Source of the DNA: JAMQPK01 sp963761975
GTDB lineage: Bacteria; Acidobacteriota; Vicinamibacteria; Vicinamibacterales; JAMQPK01
Assembly (NCBI GenBank): GCA_963761975.1
Contig: CAVXIR010000002.1
Location: 2,480,001 to 2,544,000 of the forward strand
Reading direction: 5' to 3'
DNA: 64,000 bases
A program made the translations under genes and the position numbers. The notes under the pieces were generated by a model, which worked only from the letters and a program-made list of their open reading frames with translations, was not told the DNA's origin and ran no database searches. Below are positions 16,618 through 29,316 of this stretch, piece by piece. Position 1 is the stretch's first letter, and every line of letters starts with the position of its first letter.

Positions 16618-19245
16618 ATGAAGGGGCTGAGACGGTTCTTTGTACGCGTGGCAGGATCGATCACGCGCCGCCGCGATGAGAGACGACTGAGAGAAGAGGT
16701 CGAGGACCATCTTGCGTTGCAGACGGCGGAGAACATCAGAGCGGGCATGTCACCGGACGAAGCACGCCGCCAGGCCATCCTCAAGTTCGGCGCTGTAGAA
16801 GCAGTCAAGGAGGCTTACCGAGATCAGCGAAGCCTACCGCTTCTCGAAAACCTTCTTCACGACGTCCGCTACGCGCTGCGAGGACTGCGCAAGAATCCCG
16901 GATTCACGGCCGTGGCCGTCGTGACTTTGGCGCTCGGCATTGGAGCGACCACCGCCATTTTCACGGTGGTGAATGCCGTGCTGCTCCGACCCTTGCCGTA
17001 CGCCGAGCCCGATCGACTCGTGATGATCCGAACGGAAGGCGTCGGTCGAGCAGCCGAGCCGTTACTCAACGGAGCAGAAATCCAGGATATTCGAGCGGCA
17101 TCGCACGTATTCGATCAGGTCGCTGCCGTCGTCGCGGTGGTTGGAAGCCTGACGGGCGAATCGGAGATGGAGCGAGTGACTACCGCCAACGTCACCGACA
17201 ATTTCCTCCCGATGCTCGGCATTCCTCCCGCGCTTGGGCGTTCGCTTGATGAACGTATTGACACGTCTGCGGATGCCATCCGGTCGATTGTCATCAGTCA
17301 CGAGTTGTGGGAGCGTCGATACAGTCGCGATCCCGGCATTATCGGCCGGCACACTGAGATGAACAACCTCCCGGTCACCATCGTCGGTGTGATGCCACGC
17401 GGCTTCAAGCTGTTTCTTCGTGAAGATACGAACGTCCCTGCTCTGATCGATGTGTGGCTCGCAACCGGCCTTGAAACGGCTCGTCGCCAGCGGAGCCGCA
17501 CGGTGATTGGCCGGCTGGCAAGAAACGTGACGCTTGATCAGGCGCGTGCAGAGCTGGGCGTACTAGGCACGCGTCTTACAGCCGAACATCAGAGCAGCTA
17601 TGGCCGCACACCTTTGCGGCTGTACGTTGAGCCGCTGCACGGCGACACCGTCGCTGGCGTAAGGCCAGCGCTGGTTGCACTATTGGGCGCCGTCGGTCTC
17701 GTTCTACTCATCGCGTGCGCAAATGTCGCCAACCTCATGATTGCTCGGCTTGCCGGCCGATTGAATGAAATCGCCGTGCGAACGGCGGTCGGCGCCGGAC
17801 GCGGCCGGCTGCTGCGCCAATTCGTGACGGAGGGTCTCGTCCTCGGAACGATCGGTGGACTCACAGGTGTCGTCATCGCCCATTGGACTGGCCGCATTCT
17901 GATCTGGTTGCGTCCATCGACGTTGCCGCCAGTGAACGTGACCGTTGATGCTCGCACCCTGATGTTCGCCCTCGCCATCACGCTCACAGCGGTCCTGATC
18001 TTCAGCCTCGGCCCGGCTTTGTATGCCGCACGGCTCAATGGGGCGCACGTGCTCAATCGTGGGCGCACCGTCCACGCACCGACACGGCGGCTCAGCGCCG
18101 CACTCGTCATCGGTGAGATCGGCTTGTCGGTTGTGCTGCTCGTTGGAGCCGGTCTAATGATCAAAACCATCGTGCTTTTACACGGGGTGAACATCGGTTT
18201 TGAAGTCGAACACATTCTCACGATGCAGGCACAAGTGAGTCCTCGAACTTTGCCGCAATCTGACCAGAGATGGCAGTTCTACAAGGCAGCGATTGACCGG
18301 CTGTCGTCGTTGCCAGGCATGCAGTCTGTGAGCGCCGTTCGCCCGCTACCGCTGGAGGGAACGTCGTTCGCTGACCGATTCGTGACAGCAGGATCGCGTG
18401 ATGAGTTGATGGCGGCATGGCACACCACGTTGCCCGGATACTTCCGTACCATGGGTATCCGTCTCAGCTCCGGCCGGGATTTCGAAGCGACAGACATCGA
18501 CCAGCGGAGATCGGTGGTCATCGTCGATGAACAGTTTGCCGAGCAGGCGTGGCCGGGGGATTACGCTGTGGGCAAGCAGCTGTGGCGGGTTGTACCGAAA
18601 GCTATTCCGATGGAGGTCATCGGCGTCGTCGTTCACGTTCACGCCGAGACTTTACGCGAGCAAGGACGCCCGCAGATCTACTTTCCCTACAATCGTCAGG
18701 GTTTGGGTGATCTCGCAATCGTCATGAGGGTCGCCGGTGAACCGATGCAGTTGGCCGGCGCTGCACGGACGACGTTCGAGGCGCTCGGTGGCAAGCGCCC
18801 CGTGTACGACGTGCGGCCGATGGCTGGATACGTCGAAGATGCAACACGTGAAACGCGATTCATCCTTGTGCTGCTGTCGATATTCGCCGGTCTGGCCATG
18901 GTGCTGTCGGCGATCGGCATCTACGGTGTGATCGCGCACACAGTAGCCCAATCTACGCGCGAGATCGGGGTTCGACTGGCGCTCGGCGCCGAGAAATCGG
19001 AGGTACTGAGGATGATCTTGGGGCGCGCCGGTGTGCTGGCGGCGATCGGAATCGTGCTCGGGCTTGCCGCCGCGATTGGGGTGACGCGCCAACTGCAATC
19101 GATGCTCTTTGGTCTGACGCCGTTCGATCCGCCGACATACGTTGTCGTCGCCGTCGTCTTTGCCAGTGTCGCGGTGCTGGGTGCCTACCTTCCAGCTCGC
19201 CGTGCCGCCCGCGTCGATCCGCTCGTGGCGTTGAGACATGACTGA
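16618..19245 (+). CDS. ADOP-type FtsX/MacB permease 2
   Basis: An intact 875-residue permease. An N-terminal cytoplasmic helical prefix (residues 20-70: RRRDERRLREEVEDHL, GMSPDEARRQAILKFG) is followed by the anchor helix and the signature VRYALRGLRKNPGFTAVAV. A MacB-like periplasmic core, the first FtsX domain (LLIACANVANLMIARLAG), a second core and a final FtsX domain (REIGVRLALGAEKSEV) ending PARRAARVDPLVALRHD follow. The ATG at 16618 sits after AGCGGAGG. Such proteins are thought to work with a separate ATPase in export or mechanotransmission. No ATPase gene is nearby, so the substrate is unknown. The closing motif is almost identical to that of ADOP-1, consistent with tandem duplication. 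Confidence 0.9.
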   Translation: MKGLRRFFVRVAGSITRRRDERRLREEVEDHLALQTAENIRAGMSPDEARRQAILKFGAVEAVKEAYRDQRSLPLLENLLHDVRYALRGLRKNPGFTAVAVVTLALGIGATTAIFTVVNAVLLRPLPYAEPDRLVMIRTEGVGRAAEPLLNGAEIQDIRAASHVFDQVAAVVAVVGSLTGESEMERVTTANVTDNFLPMLGIPPALGRSLDERIDTSADAIRSIVISHELWERRYSRDPGIIGRHTEMNNLPVTIVGVMPRGFKLFLREDTNVPALIDVWLATGLETARRQRSRTVIGRLARNVTLDQARAELGVLGTRLTAEHQSSYGRTPLRLYVEPLHGDTVAGVRPALVALLGAVGLVLLIACANVANLMIARLAGRLNEIAVRTAVGAGRGRLLRQFVTEGLVLGTIGGLTGVVIAHWTGRILIWLRPSTLPPVNVTVDARTLMFALAITLTAVLIFSLGPALYAARLNGAHVLNRGRTVHAPTRRLSAALVIGEIGLSVVLLVGAGLMIKTIVLLHGVNIGFEVEHILTMQAQVSPRTLPQSDQRWQFYKAAIDRLSSLPGMQSVSAVRPLPLEGTSFADRFVTAGSRDELMAAWHTTLPGYFRTMGIRLSSGRDFEATDIDQRRSVVIVDEQFAEQAWPGDYAVGKQLWRVVPKAIPMEVIGVVVHVHAETLREQGRPQIYFPYNRQGLGDLAIVMRVAGEPMQLAGAARTTFEALGGKRPVYDVRPMAGYVEDATRETRFILVLLSIFAGLAMVLSAIGIYGVIAHTVAQSTREIGVRLALGAEKSEVLRMILGRAGVLAAIGIVLGLAAAIGVTRQLQSMLFGLTPFDPPTYVVVAVVFASVAVLGAYLPARRAARVDPLVALRHD

Positions 19246-19293
19246 ACGCGTCCGGGACATAGTTCTCTTGACGGAAGGGACGATCAAACTGCG

Positions 19294-19764
19294 ATGTGGC
19301 TACTGTCTGTGGCAATCTGGGGACTCGCGGTTTTGGCCGTGCGCGGAAATCGCTCGGCTTACTTCTCGTACGTTGTGCTCGGGTTGGCGTACTTTCCCAT
19401 CAGCGTCGGCTTCCAGTTGAATCCTCGGCCTTGTCAACTCGCCCTCGATCTCCCGCTTGCTCTTCACTCGATGACGAACTACGCGCACATCGTGCTATTT
19501 GCAGTGTTCTTTGTGATCACCAGCGGGCAACTTCGGATGGACACGCGCTCTGCTTACGTTCGCGCGGGAGCGGCGACGGTCGTGATGGGGGCTTTGGTCG
19601 AGGGTGCGCAAGCGGTAACGGGATCAGGGAATTGTCGAGTGCGTGATTTGGTCCCAGACTTGGCGGGTGCCCTCTTGGGAGCGGCGTTTGTGTTCCTCTG
19701 GTCTCACGCTCGCATGCGGCTGCGCTCCGGAGCGGTGGGCGGCGGCGTGGGTCTTATCAGATAA
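19294..19764 (+). CDS. VanZ-like membrane protein
   Basis: A 156-residue protein with four hydrophobic helices. The pattern is that of VanZ-like proteins: a helix-loop with YAHIVLFAVFFVITS near residue 63, then the conserved acidic end region, here GALVEGAQAVTGSGNCRVRDLVPDLAGALLG (about 99-130), which holds the E-x2-Q and R-D-x4-D-x2-G features. VanZ proteins lower sensitivity to some glycopeptides by an unknown mechanism, and most family members have no proven function. It lies 48 bases after ADOP-2 and 12 bases before the HAD gene, so these may form one transcript. Confidence 0.75.
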   Translation: MWLLSVAIWGLAVLAVRGNRSAYFSYVVLGLAYFPISVGFQLNPRPCQLALDLPLALHSMTNYAHIVLFAVFFVITSGQLRMDTRSAYVRAGAATVVMGALVEGAQAVTGSGNCRVRDLVPDLAGALLGAAFVFLWSHARMRLRSGAVGGGVGLIR

Positions 19765-19776
19765 TGGCCGCACACG

Positions 19777-20442
19777 GTGCCAATTAAAGCAGTCCTGTTT
19801 GATCTCGACGATACCCTCTACGACCGAGAGGCTCTGGTTCGCAGGGTTGTCACCGACCAATACGATGCCTTCCAGCACGAGCTGCGATCCGTGCAGAAGG
19901 CGGACTTCATACGACGCGTCCTCCAGCTTGATGATTGCGGATATGCCAACAAGCGCGCGTTGTACACGACGGTTGTTGGCGAGTACCTACTTGCGCCTGA
20001 GCTGATCGAGCGTTTGATGGAGAACTTTTGGACCTCATATGACGACAAGTGCGAGTTGTCACAGGATACGCGTCTCACGCTACAAACGCTGCGGCGGAAC
20101 CACATCAAACTCGGCGTGATCACGAACGGCGGCACGGAACGCCAGCAACGGAAGCTCGATTCGCTCGGTGTCTCCTCATGGTTCGACGTGATCCTGATTT
20201 CAGAAACGGAAGGCGTGCGAAAGCCTGACGCTGAAATATTTCATCGCGCCTTGGCTCGATGTAAAGTGCAGGCGTCCGAGGCGATCTTCGTGGGCGATCA
20301 TCCTGACACTGATATTGGCGGTGCCTTGGGGGCTGGACTGCACGCGGTTTGGAAGGTCACGCCTTATTGGCCCTGCACCCATCAGGTACCCTTCATTCAT
20401 CATCTCAGCGAGATCCTTTCGATGTGTAACGACGAAGCGTAG
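19777..20442 (+). CDS. HAD-superfamily hydrolase (YjjG-like)
   Basis: A 221-residue phosphatase of the haloacid dehalogenase superfamily. Motif I is FDLDDTLYD (Asp9 nucleophile, Asp11). Motif II is GVITNGG near residue 115. The motif III lysine is in GVRKPDAEIF. Motif IV is FVGDHPDTDIGGA. The alpha-helical cap lies between residues 15 and 95. Relatives dephosphorylate nucleotides or small phosphate esters, and the substrate cannot be read. A GTG start is used, 12 bases after the VanZ-like gene, with a weak ribosome site. The 3' end nearly meets the convergent Crp pseudogene. Confidence 0.85.
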   Translation: MPIKAVLFDLDDTLYDREALVRRVVTDQYDAFQHELRSVQKADFIRRVLQLDDCGYANKRALYTTVVGEYLLAPELIERLMENFWTSYDDKCELSQDTRLTLQTLRRNHIKLGVITNGGTERQQRKLDSLGVSSWFDVILISETEGVRKPDAEIFHRALARCKVQASEAIFVGDHPDTDIGGALGAGLHAVWKVTPYWPCTHQVPFIHHLSEILSMCNDEA

Positions 20443-20455
20443 AACGTTGCACCTC

Positions 20456-21068
20456 CGTGCTCAGATAGCAGCTTGCTCGGCCGGACAGGATCGCTACTCG
20501 TATCTGACCGCTGCGATCGGATCGATTCGCGATGCACGCCACTGCGGCAGCGCCGCCAGCGGAAGCGAGGAATGGCCAGGAAATCGTGCGTCAGTTTCAG
20601 CTCATCGCTTCCCACGCGATCGCGTGTCATCAGCAGCCAGCGGCAACATCGCTGCTCGGCGGGGTGCAGTGCGTTGCACGCGCTCGTCTGTTGGATTTGA
20701 AGGGCGAGAGCCTGACTATAACGAATCACCTTACTAAAAAATGCCCCCTGCAGTTGCATCTCGGTCATGAAAGCCGCGACCGGCATCTTGTATGGGTCAC
20801 TAGTTCCCTCGACCTGCACAATGGCCTCGGTAGGCGATCCCTTCGTTCCCAATGGTTCCCACTTCAGCGGCGCCGCCGTCTTCCATTGTTTTAATAAGGG
20901 AGACCATGCGCCGCTGCAGGAAAATACACATGGTCAATCGTGGCATCCTGTCTTATAGAACACGTGTTTGAACGGCGCAGGAACCGTCGTGAGATACGAC
21001 GAAATGCGCTCGCGATCCGCCACCGGCAATGTGGCGAGCAATTTGTTCGCGGTAGGAATGGGCAACAT
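20456..21068 (-). pseudogene. Crp/Fnr regulator 2, decayed by several frameshifts
   Basis: Reading from ATG 21068 (with GGGAGG upstream) gives a normal Crp start, MLPIPTANKLLATLP then PFKHVFYKTG. Homology then hops frames: DHVYFP near 20935, MVSLIKTMEDGG then EVGTIGNEGIA near 20900-20850, TEAIVQVEGTSDPYK from about 20830, and the HTH part PAEQRCCRWLLMTRD and LKLTHDFLA to about 20590. The last piece, SGQIRVAILSGRASCYL, is in yet another frame. At least four shifts make this a genuine pseudogene rather than one read error. The SD region can pair with AGCCTCC upstream (21109-21115 with 21073-21079). Confidence 0.85.
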
Positions 21069-21259
21069 GCCGAGCCTCCCGAAGGCTTCCGAGTAAAGGC
21101 ACACTTTCGGAGGCTGAGGCTTGGCCAGGACTCTCGCAGCAGGCGAGGCGGCTGCAGGCTCTAAAAGAGAGGAAGATCGAGCGTGTAGCGAACGGATGCA
21201 TCACCTCCTCAAGGCCGAGAGAGCGAGCGCAGATGCACGCGGAGTAAAATGACCGGAGA

Positions 21260-21592
21260 GTGTGGAAGAAGAAACCGGGCGTGAAACGCTTTGAGGAACA
21301 ACGGCGAGGCCCTCGTGGTCCCCGAGGGGCTACCGGTCCCGCAGGCCCTGAAGGACCACGGGGTAAAACGGGAGCGAAGGGGCGAGCCGCGAATATCGAA
21401 TCACTTGAAGCGGTGGACGCGCACATCCAGAACATGGAGAAGGAGCTGCGCACGCAACTTCAGCGGATGGCGCAGATGCAACAGGACCTCGATGAAGTTC
21501 GCGGCGTCGTGCAACGGTTGATGGACCGTGCGAATCGTGGAGAGTTGCCTTCACCTGCGCCACCAGCACAGCCGAAGGCACGCAAACACTAA
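21260..21592 (+). CDS. Short collagen-like and coiled-coil protein
   Basis: A 110-residue protein starting at GTG 21260. Residues 17-43 are nine uninterrupted Gly-X-Y triplets (GPRGPRGATGPAGPEGPR then GKTGAKGRA), the collagen triple-helix pattern. Residues 48-90 form a heptad-like amphipathic helix (AHIQNMEKELRTQLQ, MQQDLDEVRGVVQRLMD), which would trimerise it. The tail is Pro-rich and ends in Lys/Arg. It has no signal peptide or anchor, so it appears cytoplasmic, which is unusual for bacterial collagen-like proteins. A longer start further upstream cannot be excluded. Confidence 0.65.
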   Translation: MWKKKPGVKRFEEQRRGPRGPRGATGPAGPEGPRGKTGAKGRAANIESLEAVDAHIQNMEKELRTQLQRMAQMQQDLDEVRGVVQRLMDRANRGELPSPAPPAQPKARKH

Positions 21593-21619
21593 CCGACATT
21601 CAACGTGGAACGTCCGCCT

Positions 21620-21826
21620 ATGAGCACAAAGGTCGCCTTCTCCTGGCGGTGTCCGAAAGGCCACAATGTTGACGAATCCTTCTCTAAGGTCGAACTAAAA
21701 AATCAGCTGGCGGCAGGCAGACTGACTGCGCGGTGCCCTCATTGTGGCGGACAGGAGTACGCGATTCCAGCTGAACAGCGGGAACGGATTCTCAAACAAC
21801 TTTCGCCACACGTTGGGGGACAGTGA
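21620..21826 (+). CDS. Small two-knuckle zinc protein
   Basis: A 68-residue protein from the ATG at 21620 (a GTG at 21605 is in frame). It has one Cys/His knuckle, CPKGHN, and one C-x2-C knuckle, CPHCGGQEY, near residue 38, separated by an amphipathic helix (FSKVELKNQLAAG). This resembles minimal zinc ribbons. It follows the collagen-like gene by about 30 bases on the same strand, and its stop lies 14 bases before the ADOP-3 start, so all three are probably co-transcribed. Function is unknown. Confidence 0.6.
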   Translation: MSTKVAFSWRCPKGHNVDESFSKVELKNQLAAGRLTARCPHCGGQEYAIPAEQRERILKQLSPHVGGQ

Positions 21827-21839
21827 AAGCTTGCCAACG

Positions 21840-24284
21840 ATGCATGGATTCATGCAGGACGTGCGTTACGCCATACGAACGCTGGCCAAAAGTCCTGGCT
21901 TTTCTTTCACCGCCATAATCGTGCTGGCTCTCGCCATTGGCGCGAATACCGCCGTCTTCGGCGTGGTCGACAAGGTGCTTGTGCGGCCGTTGCCGATTGC
22001 CGACCCGGATCGTGTGGTCGTGATCTGGCCGCGCGAACGCGCGAATCCCACCACCATAGGTGAAGTCTCACATTGGACATTCAGATCCTGGCAGAAAAGC
22101 GCGCACAGTTTCGAATCGCTGGCCGCGATCGGCTCCGTGAACTGGAGCTTGCTCCTGCGCCAAGGCGATGAGTTGACGACGCTTCCTGTCGCAGCAGTGT
22201 CCGGGTCTTTCTTCCAGGTGATGCGCACTGGCGCAGCGTTGGGTAGAACATTGCTGCAAGACGATGATCGGACGGGCTCCGCGGATGTTGCCGTCATGAG
22301 TCATCGGTCGTGGGTCAGTCGGTTTGGGAGCGACCCGGAGATCGTCGGGCGGCGGCTGATCCTCGGAGGGAAACCATATACCGTCTTTGGCGTGATGCCG
22401 GACAGTTTTGACTACCCGCGTGGTGTCGAACTATGGGTTCCCGTTGTCCCTCAGCTCGCACAGGCGAGCGCGGAATGGCGGATCGATGCGCTGGAAACAC
22501 CTTGGTTTGGCGTTCTCTTCGTCGTTGGGCGACTCAAGGCAGACGTCACACTCGAAAGCGCGCATACAGAAGTTTCGGCGCTCATTGGCCGGAACGCTGG
22601 CGATGCATTCGCGCCTGGCATGGATGCCGTTCTCACGCCGATCCGCGAGCATATCTTTGGCAAGACGCGGGCAGCCCTCGTCGCGCTCTCGGTCACTGTC
22701 GGACTCGTCTTGCTCATCGCGTCCGCGAACGTCGCCACACTACTTTTGATCCGCGCGTCCGGCCGAAAACAGGAAATTGCGACACGGATAGCCATGGGAG
22801 CCAGCCGACCGCGTCTGATACGGCAGTCGTTCGCCGAAGCATTCGTCCTCTCGACCGTGGCTGGTCTGCTGGGAATATTCATCGCGCAACTCACATCGGA
22901 CGGCCTCCTCAGACTCGCACCGACCGACGTGCCACGCCTCGACACTGTTCGCTTCGACGTCCGTACTGTGATGTTCGCATGGGTTGCTTGCTTCATGGCG
23001 GCGACGCTGGCCGGGCTGGCTCCTGGGCTCCATACGTCACGTTGGAATATTGCTGACGTACTCAAAACCGGCGGCTCCAGGATGACGCGATCGCTACGGC
23101 TGAGGCGAGCTTTCGTCGTTGCGCAAATCGCGATTGCCATGATGCTGCTGGTTGCGGCGGGCTTGGTCGGCCGCAGCTTCGTGAAGCTCACGCGGCTGGA
23201 TTTCGGGTTCAATCCAACCAACGTGCTCACGATCGATATTACGGTGCCAGATGCGTCTGCAGAGCGGCGCAACATCTTCTACACAGCGCTGCTGGAGCGG
23301 GTTCGCGGCTTGCCGGATGTGGAGGCGGCAGGCGCGATCTTTCTGCGTCCACTGGAGCACGCAGGTATCGGTACAGACGCCAGCATTCTCCTCGAAGGAC
23401 AACGAGTAGAGGATCTCAAGCGCAATCCAGCGACGAATTATGAAGCGATTACCCCCGGCTACATTGAGGCAATGCGCATGCATGTGCGGCGGGGCCGCAC
23501 CTTTACTGACGCAGATGACACTCGCGGAGAGCAGGTTGTCATTGTCAGCGATGGTCTGGCACGACGCCTGTGGCCAGGACAGGAGGCTGTAGGGAAACGG
23601 CTCCTGGCGCCCGGTGCCCCAAAGGACGTGAATGGAAAGCCGATGTGGTCCACCGTCGTTGGCGTCGTTGACGACGCACGGTACCGAGGAATCACCGATG
23701 TTCGATTTGACTTGTACGTACCCTACCTTCAGCGTCCCAACGAGCCGGTAAAGCACTTCATGGTGCGGACCAGGAATGACCCGCTGCCGCTCTCGCGCGT
23801 TATTCGAGCTGAAGCGCTTCGATTGGAGCCGATGGCGCTTGTGGAAGGCGCGACGACGATGGAAGCCATCGTCGGTAACGCCGTTGCACCTTGGCGGTTC
23901 AGTGCATCGACAATAGGATTCTTGAGCGTTCTCGCAATTGTCATTGCGACCATCGGGATCTATGGGATTGTGCAGCAGTCATCGTTAGAGCGAACGCGGG
24001 AGATTGCCGTACGCGTTGCGGTCGGAGCGTCGTCCCGTTCAATCGCAGCCCTAGTGCTTTACGAAGCACTCCTCGTGGTACTGGCTGGAATTACAGTAGG
24101 ACTTCTCGCTGCTGGGGCCGCCAGCCGCGTGCTGGTCAGTCTGTTGTTCGATGTGCAGCCCTTGGATCCCGTCACGTTTTCCGTGATGGCGGTGCTCCTG
24201 GGCATAGTCGCCTTGGCGGCGACCTATATTCCCGCCCGCCGCGCGGCCCGCGTCGAGCCGCTCGTGGCGTTGAGATATGAGTAG
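21840..24284 (+). CDS. ADOP-type FtsX/MacB permease 3
   Basis: An intact 814-residue orphan permease. It lacks the N-terminal helical prefix of ADOP-2 and begins almost at the signature VRYAIRTLAKSPGFSFTAI. It has the first MacB-like periplasmic core (residues about 50-245), a first FtsX domain with LLIASANVATLLLIRASG, a second core, and a last FtsX domain (REIAVRVAVGASSRS) ending PARRAARVEPLVALRYE. ATG 21840 or ATG 21852 could start it. The frame also extends back through the zinc-protein gene. It has diverged more from ADOP-1 and ADOP-2 than those have from each other at the C-terminus. Confidence 0.9.
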   Translation: MHGFMQDVRYAIRTLAKSPGFSFTAIIVLALAIGANTAVFGVVDKVLVRPLPIADPDRVVVIWPRERANPTTIGEVSHWTFRSWQKSAHSFESLAAIGSVNWSLLLRQGDELTTLPVAAVSGSFFQVMRTGAALGRTLLQDDDRTGSADVAVMSHRSWVSRFGSDPEIVGRRLILGGKPYTVFGVMPDSFDYPRGVELWVPVVPQLAQASAEWRIDALETPWFGVLFVVGRLKADVTLESAHTEVSALIGRNAGDAFAPGMDAVLTPIREHIFGKTRAALVALSVTVGLVLLIASANVATLLLIRASGRKQEIATRIAMGASRPRLIRQSFAEAFVLSTVAGLLGIFIAQLTSDGLLRLAPTDVPRLDTVRFDVRTVMFAWVACFMAATLAGLAPGLHTSRWNIADVLKTGGSRMTRSLRLRRAFVVAQIAIAMMLLVAAGLVGRSFVKLTRLDFGFNPTNVLTIDITVPDASAERRNIFYTALLERVRGLPDVEAAGAIFLRPLEHAGIGTDASILLEGQRVEDLKRNPATNYEAITPGYIEAMRMHVRRGRTFTDADDTRGEQVVIVSDGLARRLWPGQEAVGKRLLAPGAPKDVNGKPMWSTVVGVVDDARYRGITDVRFDLYVPYLQRPNEPVKHFMVRTRNDPLPLSRVIRAEALRLEPMALVEGATTMEAIVGNAVAPWRFSASTIGFLSVLAIVIATIGIYGIVQQSSLERTREIAVRVAVGASSRSIAALVLYEALLVVLAGITVGLLAAGAASRVLVSLLFDVQPLDPVTFSVMAVLLGIVALAATYIPARRAARVEPLVALRYE

Positions 24285-24386
24285 CTGGGTGTGGCATACC
24301 CAAAAGGTCTAATACTTCGCAGCAGTTCCGTCGAATCGGTTGGGATCGTATACTTCGATCGAACTCACAACTAACCCGTGATAACC

Positions 24387-25604
24387 ATGGACCTGCTTCG
24401 CTCACTCGTCCTGCGCCCGGTTCTGAAGCTGGCGCTCGTTGCTGCCCTTGCCGCAACCGTCTCCGGTTGTTCGCGATCCGATAGGGCCGAGGCCGTAGCG
24501 GGCGACGGCCAGCCAAAGAAGGTCAACGTCGTGCCCGTGCAGCGCGAGTCGGTTCGCAGGGCCGTTGACGTGGTCGGTACCCTCACCGCGGTCGATCAGG
24601 TGACGGTCTCGTCGGAAGCTGACGGCACGGTGCGCGCCATCCTGGCCGATCTGGGCGATCGGGTGCAGGCCGGCCAGGTGCTCGTGCGGCTCGACAACGA
24701 GAGGCAGCAGTATGCCTACCAGCAGCAGCAGGCGGTGCTCGCGCGCACGCTCGCGCAGTACGGCGCGTCGGACCCCCGGAATCTGCCGGAACCAGAGAAC
24801 ACACCGGACGTGCGGAGAGCCAGTGCCGAGCTTGTGCAAGCGCGCAGCGCGTTCGACCGTGCTAAGGAGCTGTTGAAGCGCGAGCTCATTGCGCAGCAGG
24901 CCTTCGACGACGCGCAGGCAGAGTTACAGACCAAACAGGCGGGTTACGAAGTGGCGCTGCAGAACGCCAGGAATTTGAGCGCCAGCATCACGGCCTCCGA
25001 GGCGCAAACGAAGCTCTCGGAACGGCAGCTTCGCGACACCGAGATCCGCGCGCCCTTCGACGGATACGTCGAGCGGCGCTTGATCAATCTGGGGGAGCTC
25101 GTGAAGGCGCAGATGCCCGTGTTGGCCATCGTGCGGCTCGATCCCCTCAAGGTGATCGCTGAAATTCCCGAGAGGATGGCGCCCTGGATCGACAACGGTC
25201 GCCCGGTGGACCTGCAGGTGGATGCCTACCCGAACCGTCCCTTCCAAGGAAAGGTCACCCGCATCAGCCCGGCGGTCAACACGGGCACGCGCGCGTTTCC
25301 GTTCGAAGCCATCGTGCCCAACGCGGACGGAGCGCTGAAGCCGGGGACGTTCGCGCGCGTCCATGTGGAGAGCGGGAAGGTCGACGAGGTGTTGACCCTG
25401 CCGTTCGCGGCGCTGCAGTACCGGTATGGCGTGAACCGGGTGTTCGTGGTCAGCGGAAATCGACTGGAGATGCGCGAGCTGCAGGTGGGCGAGCGGCTCG
25501 GCGACAGGATCGAAGTGACCAATGGCGTCAAGGCCGGCGAGGTAGTCGTCGCGTCGGACGTTGAGACGTTGAACGGCGGCGAGCTCGTCGCCGTGACCAG
25601 CTAG
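24387..25604 (+). CDS. RND efflux periplasmic adaptor (membrane fusion lipoprotein)
   Basis: A 405-residue HlyD/AcrA-type adaptor. The lipobox VSGC (Cys about 28) anchors it in the inner membrane. A biotinyl-lipoyl half-motif (VSSEADGTVRAILADLGDRV, about residues 75-94) precedes a long alpha-helical hairpin (about 105-215: ASAELVQARSAFDRAKELL). The second lipoyl half (TEIRAPFDGYVERRL) and beta-barrel domains follow (PNADGALKPGTFARV). Upstream GTG 24378 is also in frame. It sits 10 bases before the pump gene and bridges it to an outer-membrane channel. No TolC-like gene is in the window. It probably exports hydrophobic drugs or metabolites. Confidence 0.92.
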   Translation: MDLLRSLVLRPVLKLALVAALAATVSGCSRSDRAEAVAGDGQPKKVNVVPVQRESVRRAVDVVGTLTAVDQVTVSSEADGTVRAILADLGDRVQAGQVLVRLDNERQQYAYQQQQAVLARTLAQYGASDPRNLPEPENTPDVRRASAELVQARSAFDRAKELLKRELIAQQAFDDAQAELQTKQAGYEVALQNARNLSASITASEAQTKLSERQLRDTEIRAPFDGYVERRLINLGELVKAQMPVLAIVRLDPLKVIAEIPERMAPWIDNGRPVDLQVDAYPNRPFQGKVTRISPAVNTGTRAFPFEAIVPNADGALKPGTFARVHVESGKVDEVLTLPFAALQYRYGVNRVFVVSGNRLEMRELQVGERLGDRIEVTNGVKAGEVVVASDVETLNGGELVAVTS

Positions 25605-25614
25605 GGAGATTCCG

Positions 25615-28740
<3,126 letters not shown>

Positions 28741-28857
28741 GTCGTCCGGAGAGAGAGAGTCTTCTCTGTCGTTGTCCTTCTTGGACAGAGCGTAACACTT
28801 CATTCCGGGCGCATAGGTGACACTTCTCCCCCTCGAGAGGACGGGGCACGCTGTCAC

Positions 28858-28938
28858 GTGGTGGATGAACGGCTGCGGTTTATCGCCCGCCTGCTTGACG
28901 GCGAGAAGATGGCCGGCCTGTGCGCCCGAGCTTTGGAT
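28858..28938 (+). pseudogene. IS481-type transposase N-terminal remnant
   Basis: Only about 20 residues match: DERLRFIARLLDGEKMAGL then C, the opening helix of IS481-family transposases, which normally continues into a GISRKTGY helix-turn-helix. Here the match stops after LCAR. The rest of the transposase, including the DDE domain, is absent. It begins next to TGTCACGTGGTG, which could be an old IS end. Confidence 0.45.
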
Positions 28939-29316
28939 GAATTTGCGAAGGAATTCCTCTGTCGATGTCCACTGACTTTCGCCGACGTCTATTCCTTGGT
29001 GGGTCAGATTGTGCGCATGCCGACGAGTGTTGAAGAACCTATTCCCTAGACTACCGCGTTGGCAAGGAGAACGTCTCGTCGCGAGTCGAGCCCGGTCACC
29101 GCTGGGTGTGTCGGCCTCGCTCTGCGTCTCGGTCGCTGCGCCCGTCCACACTCAAACCGTCGATCCACAAAAGCTCTTGACCGAAGGACGGCCGCTGTCA
29201 GCTTTGCCGGATCGAGGTCGCTGACGGTGAATCCCTCGAGCCAGGCGTCCTGACACAGGGCGAAGCGGGAGGTCGCAAGAATCCGGCGTAGCACCGCTAC
29301 GACCTCAATAGAGGGC

